A DNA stretch of 64,000 bases from Paenibacillus pabuli NBRC 13638. Lineage in GTDB: Bacteria; Bacillota; Bacilli; Paenibacillales; Paenibacillaceae. Made by a program: the position numbers and the translations under genes. Positions 1 through 10,685 of this stretch are shown piece by piece; the first letter of the stretch is position 1, and each line of letters opens with the position of its first letter. Below the pieces are notes generated by a model that made no database searches, had not been told where the DNA came from, and worked only from the letters and a program-made list of their open reading frames with translations. The DNA is taken from NCBI RefSeq assembly GCF_001514495.1, contig NZ_BCNM01000001.1, forward strand, positions 1-64,000, in the 5' to 3' direction.

Positions 1-1
1 C

Positions 2-1660
2 AGCTATGTGGAACAGGCCAGTCAGGCAGTACCGGAAGGCAAAGGGAGCCAGTATTATCAGGGGCATGTGAAGCAAGGGCAGGAGAATCCGGGTTGGTTA
101 ACCGATGAGGAAGATATGAAAGAGAATGTGAAGCGCTGGCTGTCCCAGGGTCGTTATGAGCATGTACTGGATGCGTGGACACGAGGGGCCGTGATCCAGT
201 GGATGGAGTTATACGGGGAAAACAGACAGCAGCATCCGCGTCGAATCAGTCTGCCGTCCTATCCCTTTGCAAGAAATCGTTATTGGGCTCCAATGAAATC
301 AGAGGAAGCATCGTCCAACTCCAACGTAATTGGAAATGACGGGTTAGCCATGCTCCATCCACTTCTGCACAGCAATACTTCGGATCTTCATGAGCAGCGA
401 TACAGTTCACTCTTCACGATAGATTCGCCTGTGCTTATAGATATCCATGAAGAACAGGCAACAAAATTATTGCCTGACTTGCTTCATCTGGAAATTGCCT
501 ATACGGCTCTGGATTTGGCGTTACCTGATCATCATGATCCAAAAGAATCTGAATTATCGATCCAATTGCAGGATGTGGTATGGGACAGCTCAATTTACGT
601 GTCTGATCAGCCGCTTCCGTTACACATCTCATTGCAATCCGAGCCCCATTTAACAGTGGGATACGCCATATATGGTGAAAATCCAGAGGGCAACCAGCCA
701 GTATACAGTAGCGGAATGGCCAAAAAGGTGGCTTCTGAGTTTACAGCATCAGATGCTCTGGAGGTTGGATCTATTGATGTTCTCTACACTGCTGAGCTGG
801 ATTCGTCGATCACCGATTTTGCAAACCAAGCTCCAAAGCCAGCCTTGTCCTCATCTCCTTATGCGGTAGAACGTATATATACGGGGGAAAGTCATATCCT
901 GATCAAGTTTGAACATGCAACGGATGCGCTATCTGCACCACCAGTGTACAAACTGCCAGTAGATGCAGTTCACCTTGCCGTATATGGGGGACTGGGCTGG
1001 ACGGGAAGCGAAAATGAAGCAAAGCAGCAGTTGGATATGTCTGCTTCACGTCCTGTTTACATTCAATGCCTTCAAAGACTTGATGCAGCCATTGGCGGAT
1101 CAACTGTTTCTTGGGCGAGAGTGGACAGGAGAGAGCGGGCAGGCAGGACACCGGGGCTTGAAGTGTTTGACATTCGTTTGTATTCATCAGAAGGACGCGT
1201 AGTGTTAAATATTCAGGGCTTGGAAACAGGTTTTACAACCATATCAGACGAGGCGGGAAATGAAGGAATGGGGGTCCATTCGGATGCTGCAGGTGCAAGT
1301 GCATTTGCTATGGAATCTTCAATTGTTGAACCCGAGAAAGAAACTTTGGCCCTCTCAAAAGAGGCTGCATCTGCTCCCATGGCTTCTCGTAGAAGAACGG
1401 AGCTCTTGGGCCTGACAACGTCGGAATGTGTAAGATGGGAGTTAAAGGAACTGGCAGGGCAAACGTTGAAAATTCCAAGGGAACTGATTGATGGCAATGA
1501 AAATCTCGCGGAATACGGATTTGATTCCATTAGCCTGACTGAATACGCCACCGTTCTTAATCAGCATTTTGGAGTGGATCTGGCACCATCCATATTTTTC
1601 GATCACACCACACTTCATGAATTGGCTTATTATCTGGAGCGAGAATTCGAGCAGGCCATC
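2..1660 (+). other. PKS module a (partial): KS linker - DH* - ACP, no KR
   Basis: Only the post-KS linker of the ketosynthase is in the window (SLPSYPFARNRYW type ending near 290). The DH-like fold begins with LHPLLHSNTS, but the catalytic motif HxxxGxxxxP reads HEEQATKLLP (Gly to Ala) and the second motif DxxxQ reads DAVHL, so it is probably inactive. The ACP has its phosphopantetheine Ser at 1526-1528 in GFDSIS. No Rossmann GGxGGxG is found between DH and ACP, so the module has no ketoreductase. Confidence 0.75.
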
Positions 1661-4600
1661 ACGGATCAATATGCAGATCATGACATTCAAACCGGAGAAA
1701 AGCATACAGAGCAAGCCGCACCCTTAAAAAGCAAAGCGGCACAGCATCGTTCCAAAGCCCGAAAGCCTAACGCCCAAAGACAAGCATCTGGCAAGTACTG
1801 GCGTTTGAGAGATACACGTCGAATGCAAACGGCCGATGAACCTGTTGCCATTATTGGCATCAGCGGACGATTTCCCGAAGCGCGCAATGTAGATGAGATG
1901 TGGTCGATTCTCGTAAATGGACAAACGGCTGTTAAGACCGTTCACTCGGATCGATTCACCAGCAGTAAAAAGGATGCCACTTGGAAATGTGGTCTTGTGC
2001 CAGGGGTTCGGGAGTTTGACCCCCGCTTCTTCGAAATCTCCCCAAGGGAGGCCGAGAGCATGGACCCGCGTCAGCGATTGCTATTGCAGGAATCCTGGAG
2101 AGCACTAGAAGATGCCGCTTATGGCAAAAGACAGCTTTCCTCCGGCCGGGTCGGTATGTTTGTCGGAGTGGAGAATAATGAATATTTACAGTTTGTCGGC
2201 CTGGACGGGCCGCTTACGTCCAATCACAATGCCATTTTGGCCGCCCGGTTATCGTATCTGCTGGACCTGAATGGCCCGAATATGGCGATTAATACCGCTT
2301 GCTCTTCGGGGCTGGCGGCTGTTCATCAAGCCTGTGCCAGCCTGCGGGCGGGAGAGTGCGACACGGCTCTTGCGGCAGGAGTAAGCCTGCTGCTTACCGA
2401 GCAGGGGTTCGAAGCCATGTCCCAGGCGGGCATGCTGTCTGAGGACGGACGCTGTTATGCGTTTGACCAGCGTGCCAATGGCATGGTTCCTGGAGAAGCG
2501 ATCGCGGTTGTTGTGTTAAAGACCTTATCGCAGGCTGAGGCGGATGGGGATTCGATCTACGGGGTCATTCGGGGCAGCGGCATGAACTATGATGGCAAAA
2601 CGAATGGAATCACTGCACCAAGTGGTGTGGCACAGACGGCGCTAATGACTGAGGTATATGCCCGGTACGGCATTCGGGCGGAGGACATGCAGTACATTGT
2701 GACCCATGGGACGGGAACACGCCTTGGAGACCCGGTCGAAATCAATGCTTTGCAGGAAGCCTACAAAGGACGAAATATGGCGCCAGGCTCCTGTGCGTTA
2801 ACGTCGGTAAAAACGAATCTGGGTCATACCCTCGCCGCTTCGGGAGTGGTGAGCCTGATTAGCCTGGTACAGGCGATGCGCTATGAGACGATCCCGGCAA
2901 GTCTGCACTGTGAGGAAGAGAGTGAGTATATCCGCTGGTCGGAAGGGCCTTTTTATGTGAACAAAAGCAATCGGCCTTGGCCACGAACGGAGCAGGCGAG
3001 ATTGGGAGCGGTAAGTGCCTTTGGCATGAGCGGAACCAACGTGCATGTCGTGGTTGAGAGTTATGAAGGCAGCAGGCAAAACCAAAGCTCTGGCTATACG
3101 GCACCTTATTATTTACTGGCGCTGTCAGCCAAAACGGAAGCAGCACTACAGCGCAAGGTGGAGGATATGATCACCGTACTGGAACGGGAAGAGAAGCCGG
3201 ATCTGGCGGCAATCAGCTACACGCTGCTGGAGGGACGACAGCATTTCCGTCACCGTTGTGCGGTGGTTGTGCAGTCCCGGGCGGATGCTGTGCATGTCTG
3301 GAAACAGTTCGGTACGAAAGAAAATAACGGGAAGATGTTTCGCGGGACAGTGGGCAGAGAGTTTATTGAACAGCGCATTGTTCGGGAACACGGTCATGAG
3401 CTTTTGCATCAACTTCAGCATGAAACTCAAGCGACCGCAACCGGGGCATACCGTGACATTCTTCATGTGCTGGCGGATTTATACTGTCAGGGTTACACAT
3501 TGGATTGGATGAACATGTACGGCGAGGCTGTTCCTGAACGCATTCATTTGCCTTCATATCCGTTTGCCCAGGAAGAATACTGGGTGATCCAGTCATCACC
3601 TGGAGCAAGCCGGTTGAACGAGCAGCTTCATACAGCTAAGCTCCATCCGCTTGTACACCGGAATACGTCAACGCTGCGCGAGCAGCGGTATAGCTCTATT
3701 TTTGCACAGGAAGATCCGCTGTTACATGACCATATGGAATCGGGTTACAAATGTCTGCCGGATTCAGCCCACTTGGAGATGGTCCGGGCTGCTGCGCAAT
3801 ATGCATTAACGGGAGCGGGCGAGATGAACCAGGCTCTGGTCCAAATGAAGCTGACCAACCATCAATGGGTCAATCCAGTTGTGGTGACAGAGCAGGCGCT
3901 GGAGGTTCATGTGGTGATTATTCCAGAATCGAATCAATCTTTAATCTATGAAATATTCAGTGAACAAGCTGAGGGCGATGAAGAGTTATGGAGCAGGGGC
4001 CGTATTGAATATGAACCACTGGACGAAATCGTGAATCCACCTATGGACATGCGGTCCATTATGGATAGATGTACACATCTGGAGACTGCGAACCTATCTT
4101 CAGAACATACAGGGCCATCCATTGTCTGTTGTTATACCAGCGAAAATGAAGTGTTAATAAAGCTCTCAGCTAAAAGCCATGATCAGGATGGGACTTTGTT
4201 ATATACTCCGAAGTCGCTGACTGAAGCCGTATCACTGGCGGCTAACATCTTTGAGACAAGACCGGTAAAGGCAGCAGATTATCTTAACAAGGCCATGCCA
4301 GCAAGAGAGATCGGCGAGTCGAGTATACATGAGTTGCTGAGAGAAAAACAAAAACATACCTGGCTCTCCATGGAATCCATGGAGTTTACGGCAAACCGCT
4401 TGCAGCATCCGCTGTGGATATGGGTTAGGGAGTCTGGCTCTGGGCTGGACGTTACGTTCTGTGATGAGAAGGAACAGGTGGTAGCCCACATTGCGGGTTT
4501 GCAGGTGCAGAAGAATCTGGCGAAAAGGGAGAAGCCGGAGGACCTGAAGAGAACGGAGAAAGAACACAAAATCGCTGATGATACCCTTCTGATGGCTTTT

Positions 4601-7600
4601 GAGGAAATATGGGAGGAATCGGAGCCTGGACTTCATCATGAAGAGAAAGCGCAGACCCTGTTATGTATACTTTCCCGTGAGGAGAATCAGGAAGCGTTTG
4701 TTTCGCTGATGAAGCAGCACAGTCCTGATATCCGGCTGGTCTTCATCGATCCGGCACTGTGGGGACAAGAGACGGATACCGTTCATCTTGCGAAGTACAG
4801 GGGAGCGCTTCAGGAGATCAGACAGCAATATGGGAACGTGGATACTGTACTATACATGCAGGCACTGGAGGAACCACTGCTGCTGCGGGACACAAAGCCG
4901 ATTTTACTTTTGCTTCAAGCATTGGCAGCAGAGAAGATCAAGCCTGGGCGAATTTTGCTCGCAGGAGAATACAGAACAGGGATCGAGCGGTGTTACCTGG
5001 ATGCATGGATCGGTTTTGAACGTTCCCTGGGGCTCGTTATGCCCCATACGAAATTACAGGTGCTCAGCAGCGATGTGGAATCCATAAACGAAGTGAACTG
5101 GAAATGGTGGAGTGAACGGCTGTGGCAGGAATTAAGGTCGAACCAGCGATGCAGCGTACGGTATGAGAATCATCAGCGCAAAGTAAGCCGTATCCGACCA
5201 ATCCCATCTGCCGAGCACTACAAACAGGGGACAGAATACGTGTTACCAGGAAAGACATATTTGATTACAGGCGGTTTGGGAGGAATTGGCCTCGCTTTTG
5301 CCAGAGCATGGGCCCCGCTGGGTGTAAATCTGGTTTTGATGGGCCGATCTTCTCTGAATTCCGTGAAGCAGCAAAGGCTTGATGAATTGATCGAGGCGGG
5401 AAGTCAGGCCATGTATGTTCAGGCTGATGTTGCCGTACTGGAACAAGTCGAAGAAGCGGTACGGGCAGTCAGAAGCAAATTTGGTACCATTCACGGACTG
5501 ATCCACGCCGCCGGGATTGAAAGCCGGGTAAGTGTGCTGGATAAATCAGCAGCTGATTTTGAACGTGTGCTTGATCCCAAAATCCGGGGAACATTGGCAT
5601 TGGCCCAAGCGCTGAGTAACGAACCGCTGGAGTTCCGCAGTTATTTCTCTTCTTCATCGGCTATTTTGGGAGACTTCGGTTCCTGTGATTATGCTGTGGC
5701 GAATCGATTCCAGATGGCCTATGCCCAAGAGCAGCATCGATCCGGCCCTATTCACACGTTATCCATTAACTGGCCGCTTTGGAGAGAAGGCGGAATGGGC
5801 GCGGGTGAAAAGAATGCTTCGTCCATGTATCTCAAAACGAGCGGTCAACGTTTTCTGGAAAAAGATGAAGGGGTGGCCCTGTTTCAAAAAATGTTAAATG
5901 AACCATACGCTCACCAACTGGTTATGGCAGGGAACCCGGAACGCATACATCGTTTTCTGGGTGTTGAATTCACAACTGATGAGGTTGCCAGCACATCTCA
6001 GACTTCGCATGAAGTCGGGAATCCGAACTTGAACCAGACGGCCGCTGCGTTGGAGCTCCGTGTGGAGCTGCGTGGCAAAACGGTCGCTGAATGCGCGCAA
6101 TGGGAGCTTGGTGAAATAGCAAGCGAGCTGTTAAAGATACCTCACGAAGAATTGGACCCTCAAGCCAATCTTGCGGAATTTGGATTTGATTCCATCAGCT
6201 TGACGGAGTATGCAGCACGGTTGAGCCGTCATTACGGAGCAGAACTGACACCATCGATATTCTTTGGACATTCCACTTTGAAAGGACTGGCTGAATATCT
6301 GGAAAATGAACATCGGGATATTTTAGTTGGCATGTACGAGGAAAGGAAAGTCATGACCAACACGAAATCCAATGTCGCGGACCGAGGTTACCGATCTGGA
6401 CGTTCCGGAAGATGGATTGGCGGCAAATCCTTCGCTGCATCCGAGCTTCGCTCAACATCACCGAGTCAGAACCAGAACCAAAGGGATCAATTCACGGAGC
6501 CTGTTGCCATTATTGGCATTAGCGGAAGGTTCCCTGAAGCGCGTGATGTAGACGAGATGTGGTCCATGATCAGTCAGGGTCAGGAAGCGATAAAAGGCGC
6601 ACCGGAGGATCGGTTTTCCACCCGTAATGGGCGTGAACCTTGGAAATGCGGTCTTGTACCAGGGGTACGGGAGTTTGATCCCCGCTTCTTCGAAATCTCT
6701 CCACGCGAGGCCGAGACCATGGACCCGCGTCAGCGATTGCTGTTACAGGAGTCCTGGAGAGCGCTTGAGGATGCCGCTTATGGCAAAAAACAACTTTCCT
6801 CCGGCCGGGTCGGCATGTTTGTCGGGGTGGAGAATAATGAATATTTGCAGTTTGTCGGCCTGGACGGGCCGCTTACGTCCAATCACAATGCCATTTTGGC
6901 CGCCCGGTTATCGTATCTGCTGGACCTGAATGGCCCGAATATGGCGATTAATACCGCTTGTTCTTCGGGGTTGGCGGCTGTTCATCAAGCCTGTGCCAGC
7001 CTGCGTGCGGGAGAGTGCGACACGGCTCTTGCGGCAGGGGTGAGTCTGCTGCTTAGTGAGCAGGGACTTGAAGCGATGTCCCAGGCGGGCATGCTGTCCG
7101 AGGATGGACGCTGTCATGCGTTTGACCAGCGTGCCAATGGCATGGTTCCGGGAGAAGCGATCGCGGTTGTTGTATTAAAGACCTTATCGCAGGCTGAGGC
7201 GGATGGGGATTCGATCTACGGTGTCATTCGGGGCAGCGGCATGAACTATGATGGTAAAACCAATGGAATCACTGCGCCGAGTGGTGTGGCACAGACAGCA
7301 CTGATGAATGAAGTGTATACCCGGTACGGCATTCGGGCGGAGAACATGCAGTACATTGTGACCCACGGGACGGGAACACGCCTCGGAGACCCGGTCGAAA
7401 TCAATGCTTTGCAGGAAGCTTACAAAGGACGGAATATGGCGCCAGGATCCTGTGCGTTAACGTCGGTAAAAACGAATTTGGGTCATACCCTAGCTGCTTC
7501 GGGTGTGGTGAGCCTGATTAGCCTGGTACAGGCGATGCGCTATGAGACGATTCCGGCAAGTCTGCACTGTGAGGAAGAGAGTGAGTATATCCGCTGGTCG

Positions 7601-10600
7601 GAGGGTCCTTTTTATGTGAACAAAAGCAATCGGCCTTGGCCACGAACGGAGCAGGCGAGATTGGGAGCTGTGAGTGCCTTTGGCATGAGCGGAACCAACG
7701 TGCATGTTGTGGTTGAAAGTTATGAAGGTAATGGGCAAAAACATATGGCTGGAAATGCAGCGCCGTATTATTTGCTGGCGCTGTCAGCCAAAACAGAAGA
7801 GGCACTACAGCGCAAGGTGGAGGATATGATCACCGTACTGGAATGGGAAGAGAAGCCGGATCTGGCGGCAATCAGTTACACGCTGCTGGAGGGACGACAG
7901 CATTTCCGTCACCGTTGTGCGGTGGTTGTGCAGTCCAGGGAAGACGCCGTTTACATGTTGAAGCAGCGGGGTCAGTCCAAGTCAGCGGTTTTATTTGAGG
8001 GCGTGGTGCCAAGAAGGTTTTCTGGACAAAAGCTGTTACAGGAGCATGGGAACGAATGGATTATCAAAAGCTCCGAAAGCAGTCTGACCCCGGAAAAACG
8101 GAGGGATATTCTCCATATGTTGGCTGATCTGTACGCCCAAGGCTATGATCTGAATTGGGGACAGATGTATGGCGATGTGCCTCCATTACGGATCAGTCTG
8201 CCAACGTACCCTTTTGCCAGAGAGGAATACTGGATGGCGCCTAAGGAAAGGGAGCATGGAGAACAGCAGCCATCGCGGGAGCGCTCATGGACTTCTCTTC
8301 ATCCCCTGGTGCAGCAAAATACGTCTGATTTTAATGAGCAAAGGTTCAGCTCGGTTTTTAATGGAACAGAATTTTTCCTTAGGGATCACATCATTCAAGG
8401 AGTCTCCGTACTTCCCGGAGTGGCCCAATTAGAGATGGCCCGGGCTGCATTACAGCTTACCGCTGCTGGAACACGATCTGTTTTTCTGCAAAATGTGGTG
8501 TGGATGAGTCCTGTAGTCATGGACGGCGATGCAGCTATTCATAAACGTATTCAGGTAGGGATAGGATTGAATCCTGTCACAGAGAATCCTGAGCTTATAA
8601 GTTATGAGATATTCCGGCAAGACCAGCAGGTTGAGAGAAAACGTCATGTATACAGTCAAGGACAGCTAGGATGGAATGAAGAAGCCGAGTCGGCTCCAAT
8701 TCATGATTTGAACGAACTGGTGGCTGCATGCAGCCGATCGGTCTGGACGGGTGAAGAGTGTTACAGGGCATTTCGACAAGCCGGTATCCAGTATGGACCC
8801 GCATTTGAGGGGATACAGCAATTACTCATCGGGGAAGGGGAGGTTTTGGCCCAACTGAGGCTGCCTGAGCATTTGCTCGCGGAAATGAACTCATATTTAC
8901 TTCATCCCTGTATGGTGGATTCTGCGTTGCAGGCCTCTATTGGTCTAATGCTGGAGCATCCTGATCCGGCTGGAAAAAAGGCAGGTCATGATGCAGGTAC
9001 ACGACAGCCTTCGGTTCCTTTTGCCTTAAAGAAGGTTCAAATATACAAAGCGTGTGCTCAGGACATGTGGGCATGGGTACGCTACAGCTCCGATTCCAGT
9101 CCCGAAGGGAAAGGAATGACGTTTGATATTGATTTGTTTGATCAGAGAGGAAGTGTCTGTGTTCGTTTAATTGGCTTTTCCTCCAGACAGCTTCCCGATC
9201 CAAAATCCACAGCGTCAGGTGCTGCCACAACCCCTCAGTCTGAAATGCTGCTGTTACAGCCTTACTGGCGGGAATTGCATGTGGAAGAGGCTGGACGCAA
9301 CCGGGAGACTCCAGACGCTGAGCGTATCGTTATTTTATGTGGTGCATTCGCTTGCAGGCTGAGTGAGCTGGAGCATGAATTTCCGCTAGCATCCTTTATA
9401 CCGATTGGGTTGGATCAGGGAATGGTCAGTCCCGAAAAGTGGTTTGAGGAAGGCACCTTGCAATTATTTGGCCAACTTCAAGCGATACTGTCCAGTGAAT
9501 CGAATACACCGCGGATTGTACAGGTCGTTGTGCCTAATAACGGACATTTGTACGGTGCGCTGTCGGGCATGTTGCAATGTATTAAACTCGAATATCCGGC
9601 TGTTGCAGGCCAGTTGATCGAAATGGATGAGCAGTTGAACAATAAGGATATGTTGCAGATGCTGGATAGGGACATTTGCGAACGTGAGGATAGCTGGATT
9701 CGTTATACGGGCCGTCGACGGGAACTGGCAGACTGGCAGGAGATTGATCCTTCCACTGTTCTTGAACAACGGTTATGGCGTGATCATGGTATATATCTCA
9801 TTACAGGCGGTATGGGTGGTCTTGGACGTATATTTGCACAAGAGATCGCGACGCAGGCCAAGCATCCAACGCTTGTTCTCGTGGGCAGTTCACCGATGGA
9901 CGGTCTGATGGAACAATCTCTTGAAGTACTGCGAGAGCAGGGGGCGCAGGTGGACTATTTGCAGGTTGATATAGCGGATGGTGAAGCCGTGCAGAACCTT
10001 GTGGATAGCATTAAACAAGTCTATGGCGCGATCCACGGTGTTATTCATGCAGCAGGACGAATCAGAGACAGTTTGTTTCTTGCCAAGACAGAGGAAGACT
10101 GGCGTGAGGTTATGAAACCCAAAGTGGCGGGCACTGTGCACCTGGATCGTTCTACACAGCAGGAGACATTGGATTTCTTCATCCTGTTCTCCTCTGGAAC
10201 TGCGGTCCTCGGCAATATGGGGCAGAGTGATTACGCTACAGCCAATGCATTCATGGACCTTTACGCAGCATACCGGGAAACGATGGTGAGTCAGGGCAAA
10301 CGAAGCGGCAGGACCTTGTCCGTAAACTGGCCATTATGGGAAAAAGGCGGCATGAAGGTGGACTCATCTGTCAAACAAATGATGTGGCGGCAAATGGGAA
10401 TGAGACCCCTGCATTCGCATCAGGGAATAAAGGCATTAACCCTTGCCCTGTCATCTGGTTCTTCCAGGGTGATGGTCATGGCAGGGGACCCTGAACGCAT
10501 TCGGGAAAAGATCAGAACTGTAAAATCACAATCACCCGATATGTCCTCTTCCCTAAATACAGCTGTTCCCGAAGAGGACGAGCACAGAGAAGACCTCTAT

Positions 10601-10675
10601 TCGGAACTGATTAATCGTGTTCTGGACGGGGAACTAACGGAAGCGCAATTTGTTGAAGCGTTCATGAAGGAATAG
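2..10675 (+). CDS. trans-AT modular polyketide synthase (5' end outside window)
   Basis: The frame is open to the first base, so the true start lies upstream; the stop is TAG at 10673-10675. The visible order is the C-terminal linker of a KS (to about 300), a degenerate DH (350-1260), ACP (1390-1650), KS (1834-3070), degenerate DH (3640-4270), KR (4600-5960), ACP (6050-6310), KS (6497-7730), intact DH (8280-8960), KR (9250-10500) and a short helical docking tail (about 10590-10675). Both complete KSs have TACSSG, HGTGT and KTNLGH. No acyltransferase lies between KS and reductive domains, so malonyl units must be loaded by a free-standing AT, as in trans-AT systems. The last module has no ACP of its own; the next gene begins with one, so the two proteins must dock. 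The product is not identifiable from sequence alone. Confidence 0.95.
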   Translation, partial: SYVEQASQAVPEGKGSQYYQGHVKQGQENPGWLTDEEDMKENVKRWLSQGRYEHVLDAWTRGAVIQWMELYGENRQQHPRRISLPSYPFARNRYWAPMKSEEASSNSNVIGNDGLAMLHPLLHSNTSDLHEQRYSSLFTIDSPVLIDIHEEQATKLLPDLLHLEIAYTALDLALPDHHDPKESELSIQLQDVVWDSSIYVSDQPLPLHISLQSEPHLTVGYAIYGENPEGNQPVYSSGMAKKVASEFTASDALEVGSIDVLYTAELDSSITDFANQAPKPALSSSPYAVERIYTGESHILIKFEHATDALSAPPVYKLPVDAVHLAVYGGLGWTGSENEAKQQLDMSASRPVYIQCLQRLDAAIGGSTVSWARVDRRERAGRTPGLEVFDIRLYSSEGRVVLNIQGLETGFTTISDEAGNEGMGVHSDAAGASAFAMESSIVEPEKETLALSKEAASAPMASRRRTELLGLTTSECVRWELKELAGQTLKIPRELIDGNENLAEYGFDSISLTEYATVLNQHFGVDLAPSIFFDHTTLHELAYYLEREFEQAITDQYADHDIQTGEKHTEQAAPLKSKAAQHRSKARKPNAQRQASGKYWRLRDTRRMQTADEPVAIIGISGRFPEARNVDEMWSILVNGQTAVKTVHSDRFTSSKKDATWKCGLVPGVREFDPRFFEISPREAESMDPRQRLLLQESWRALEDAAYGKRQLSSGRVGMFVGVENNEYLQFVGLDGPLTSNHNAILAARLSYLLDLNGPNMAINTACSSGLAAVHQACASLRAGECDTALAAGVSLLLTEQGFEAMSQAGMLSEDGRCYAFDQRANGMVPGEAIAVVVLKTLSQAEADGDSIYGVIRGSGMNYDGKTNGITAPSGVAQTALMTEVYARYGIRAEDMQYIVTHGTGTRLGDPVEINALQEAYKGRNMAPGSCALTSVKTNLGHTLAASGVVSLISLVQAMRYETIPASLHCEEESEYIRWSEGPFYVNKSNRPWPRTEQARLGAVSAFGMSGTNVHVVVESYEGSRQNQSSGYTAPYYLLALSAKTEAALQRKVEDMITVLEREEKPDLAAISYTLLEGRQHFRHRCAVVVQSRADAVHVWKQFGTKENNGKMFRGTVGREFIEQRIVREHGHELLHQLQHETQATATGAYRDILHVLADLYCQGYTLDWMNMYGEAVPERIHLPSYPFAQEEYWVIQSSPGASRLNEQLHTAKLHPLVHRNTSTLREQRYSSIFAQEDPLLHDHMESGYKCLPDSAHLEMVRAAAQYALTGAGEMNQALVQMKLTNHQWVNPVVVTEQALEVHVVIIPESNQSLIYEIFSEQAEGDEELWSRGRIEYEPLDEIVNPPMDMRSIMDRCTHLETANLSSEHTGPSIVCCYTSENEVLIKLSAKSHDQDGTLLYTPKSLTEAVSLAANIFETRPVKAADYLNKAMPAREIGESSIHELLREKQKHTWLSMESMEFTANRLQHPLWIWVRESGSGLDVTFCDEKEQVVAHIAGLQVQKNLAKREKPEDLKRTEKEHKIADDTLLMAFEEIWEESEPGLHHEEKAQTLLCILSREENQEAFVSLMKQHSPDIRLVFIDPALWGQETDTVHLAKYRGALQEIRQQYGNVDTVLYMQALEEPLLLRDTKPILLLLQALAAEKIKPGRILLAGEYRTGIERCYLDAWIGFERSLGLVMPHTKLQVLSSDVESINEVNWKWWSERLWQELRSNQRCSVRYENHQRKVSRIRPIPSAEHYKQGTEYVLPGKTYLITGGLGGIGLAFARAWAPLGVNLVLMGRSSLNSVKQQRLDELIEAGSQAMYVQADVAVLEQVEEAVRAVRSKFGTIHGLIHAAGIESRVSVLDKSAADFERVLDPKIRGTLALAQALSNEPLEFRSYFSSSSAILGDFGSCDYAVANRFQMAYAQEQHRSGPIHTLSINWPLWREGGMGAGEKNASSMYLKTSGQRFLEKDEGVALFQKMLNEPYAHQLVMAGNPERIHRFLGVEFTTDEVASTSQTSHEVGNPNLNQTAAALELRVELRGKTVAECAQWELGEIASELLKIPHEELDPQANLAEFGFDSISLTEYAARLSRHYGAELTPSIFFGHSTLKGLAEYLENEHRDILVGMYEERKVMTNTKSNVADRGYRSGRSGRWIGGKSFAASELRSTSPSQNQNQRDQFTEPVAIIGISGRFPEARDVDEMWSMISQGQEAIKGAPEDRFSTRNGREPWKCGLVPGVREFDPRFFEISPREAETMDPRQRLLLQESWRALEDAAYGKKQLSSGRVGMFVGVENNEYLQFVGLDGPLTSNHNAILAARLSYLLDLNGPNMAINTACSSGLAAVHQACASLRAGECDTALAAGVSLLLSEQGLEAMSQAGMLSEDGRCHAFDQRANGMVPGEAIAVVVLKTLSQAEADGDSIYGVIRGSGMNYDGKTNGITAPSGVAQTALMNEVYTRYGIRAENMQYIVTHGTGTRLGDPVEINALQEAYKGRNMAPGSCALTSVKTNLGHTLAASGVVSLISLVQAMRYETIPASLHCEEESEYIRWSEGPFYVNKSNRPWPRTEQARLGAVSAFGMSGTNVHVVVESYEGNGQKHMAGNAAPYYLLALSAKTEEALQRKVEDMITVLEWEEKPDLAAISYTLLEGRQHFRHRCAVVVQSREDAVYMLKQRGQSKSAVLFEGVVPRRFSGQKLLQEHGNEWIIKSSESSLTPEKRRDILHMLADLYAQGYDLNWGQMYGDVPPLRISLPTYPFAREEYWMAPKEREHGEQQPSRERSWTSLHPLVQQNTSDFNEQRFSSVFNGTEFFLRDHIIQGVSVLPGVAQLEMARAALQLTAAGTRSVFLQNVVWMSPVVMDGDAAIHKRIQVGIGLNPVTENPELISYEIFRQDQQVERKRHVYSQGQLGWNEEAESAPIHDLNELVAACSRSVWTGEECYRAFRQAGIQYGPAFEGIQQLLIGEGEVLAQLRLPEHLLAEMNSYLLHPCMVDSALQASIGLMLEHPDPAGKKAGHDAGTRQPSVPFALKKVQIYKACAQDMWAWVRYSSDSSPEGKGMTFDIDLFDQRGSVCVRLIGFSSRQLPDPKSTASGAATTPQSEMLLLQPYWRELHVEEAGRNRETPDAERIVILCGAFACRLSELEHEFPLASFIPIGLDQGMVSPEKWFEEGTLQLFGQLQAILSSESNTPRIVQVVVPNNGHLYGALSGMLQCIKLEYPAVAGQLIEMDEQLNNKDMLQMLDRDICEREDSWIRYTGRRRELADWQEIDPSTVLEQRLWRDHGIYLITGGMGGLGRIFAQEIATQAKHPTLVLVGSSPMDGLMEQSLEVLREQGAQVDYLQVDIADGEAVQNLVDSIKQVYGAIHGVIHAAGRIRDSLFLAKTEEDWREVMKPKVAGTVHLDRSTQQETLDFFILFSSGTAVLGNMGQSDYATANAFMDLYAAYRETMVSQGKRSGRTLSVNWPLWEKGGMKVDSSVKQMMWRQMGMRPLHSHQGIKALTLALSSGSSRVMVMAGDPERIREKIRTVKSQSPDMSSSLNTAVPEEDEHREDLYSELINRVLDGELTEAQFVEAFMKE
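1834..6310 (+). other. PKS module b: KS - DH* - KR - ACP
   Basis: The KS active Cys is at 2300-2302 and all three catalytic motifs are intact. The DH keeps HMESGYKCLP, but the Asp/Gln motif is missing (LTEAVSL region), so dehydration is doubtful. The KR has GGLGGIG, SSSSA and the Tyr of DYAVAN; the LDD-equivalent position reads HAAGIESR without Asp, which suggests an A-type alcohol. ACP Ser is at 6191-6193. Confidence 0.75.
1982..3280 (+). repeat. KS repeat, module b copy
   Basis: It matches 6641-7939 at a constant offset of 4659 nt. Identity is highest over the KS core (around 2140-3060), with some 60-nt blocks identical. Confidence 0.85.
6641..7939 (+). repeat. KS repeat, module c copy
   Basis: This is the partner of 1982-3280. 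It includes the KS core and the first part of the post-KS linker; the sequences diverge just before the following DH. Confidence 0.85.
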
Positions 10676-10678
10676 GAG
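10674..10678 (+). promoter_or_regulatory. ribosome binding site overlapping the upstream stop codon
   Basis: AGGAG shares its first two bases with the TAG stop of the first PKS gene and lies 7 nt before ATG 10686. This suggests coupled translation of two proteins that share one split module. Confidence 0.8.
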
Positions 10679-10685
10679 TGATCGG

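Noticed and set aside
3070..3600. Acyltransferase domain after the KS
   Set aside because: The segment is the usual post-KS linker; no GHSxG motif or AT core is present.
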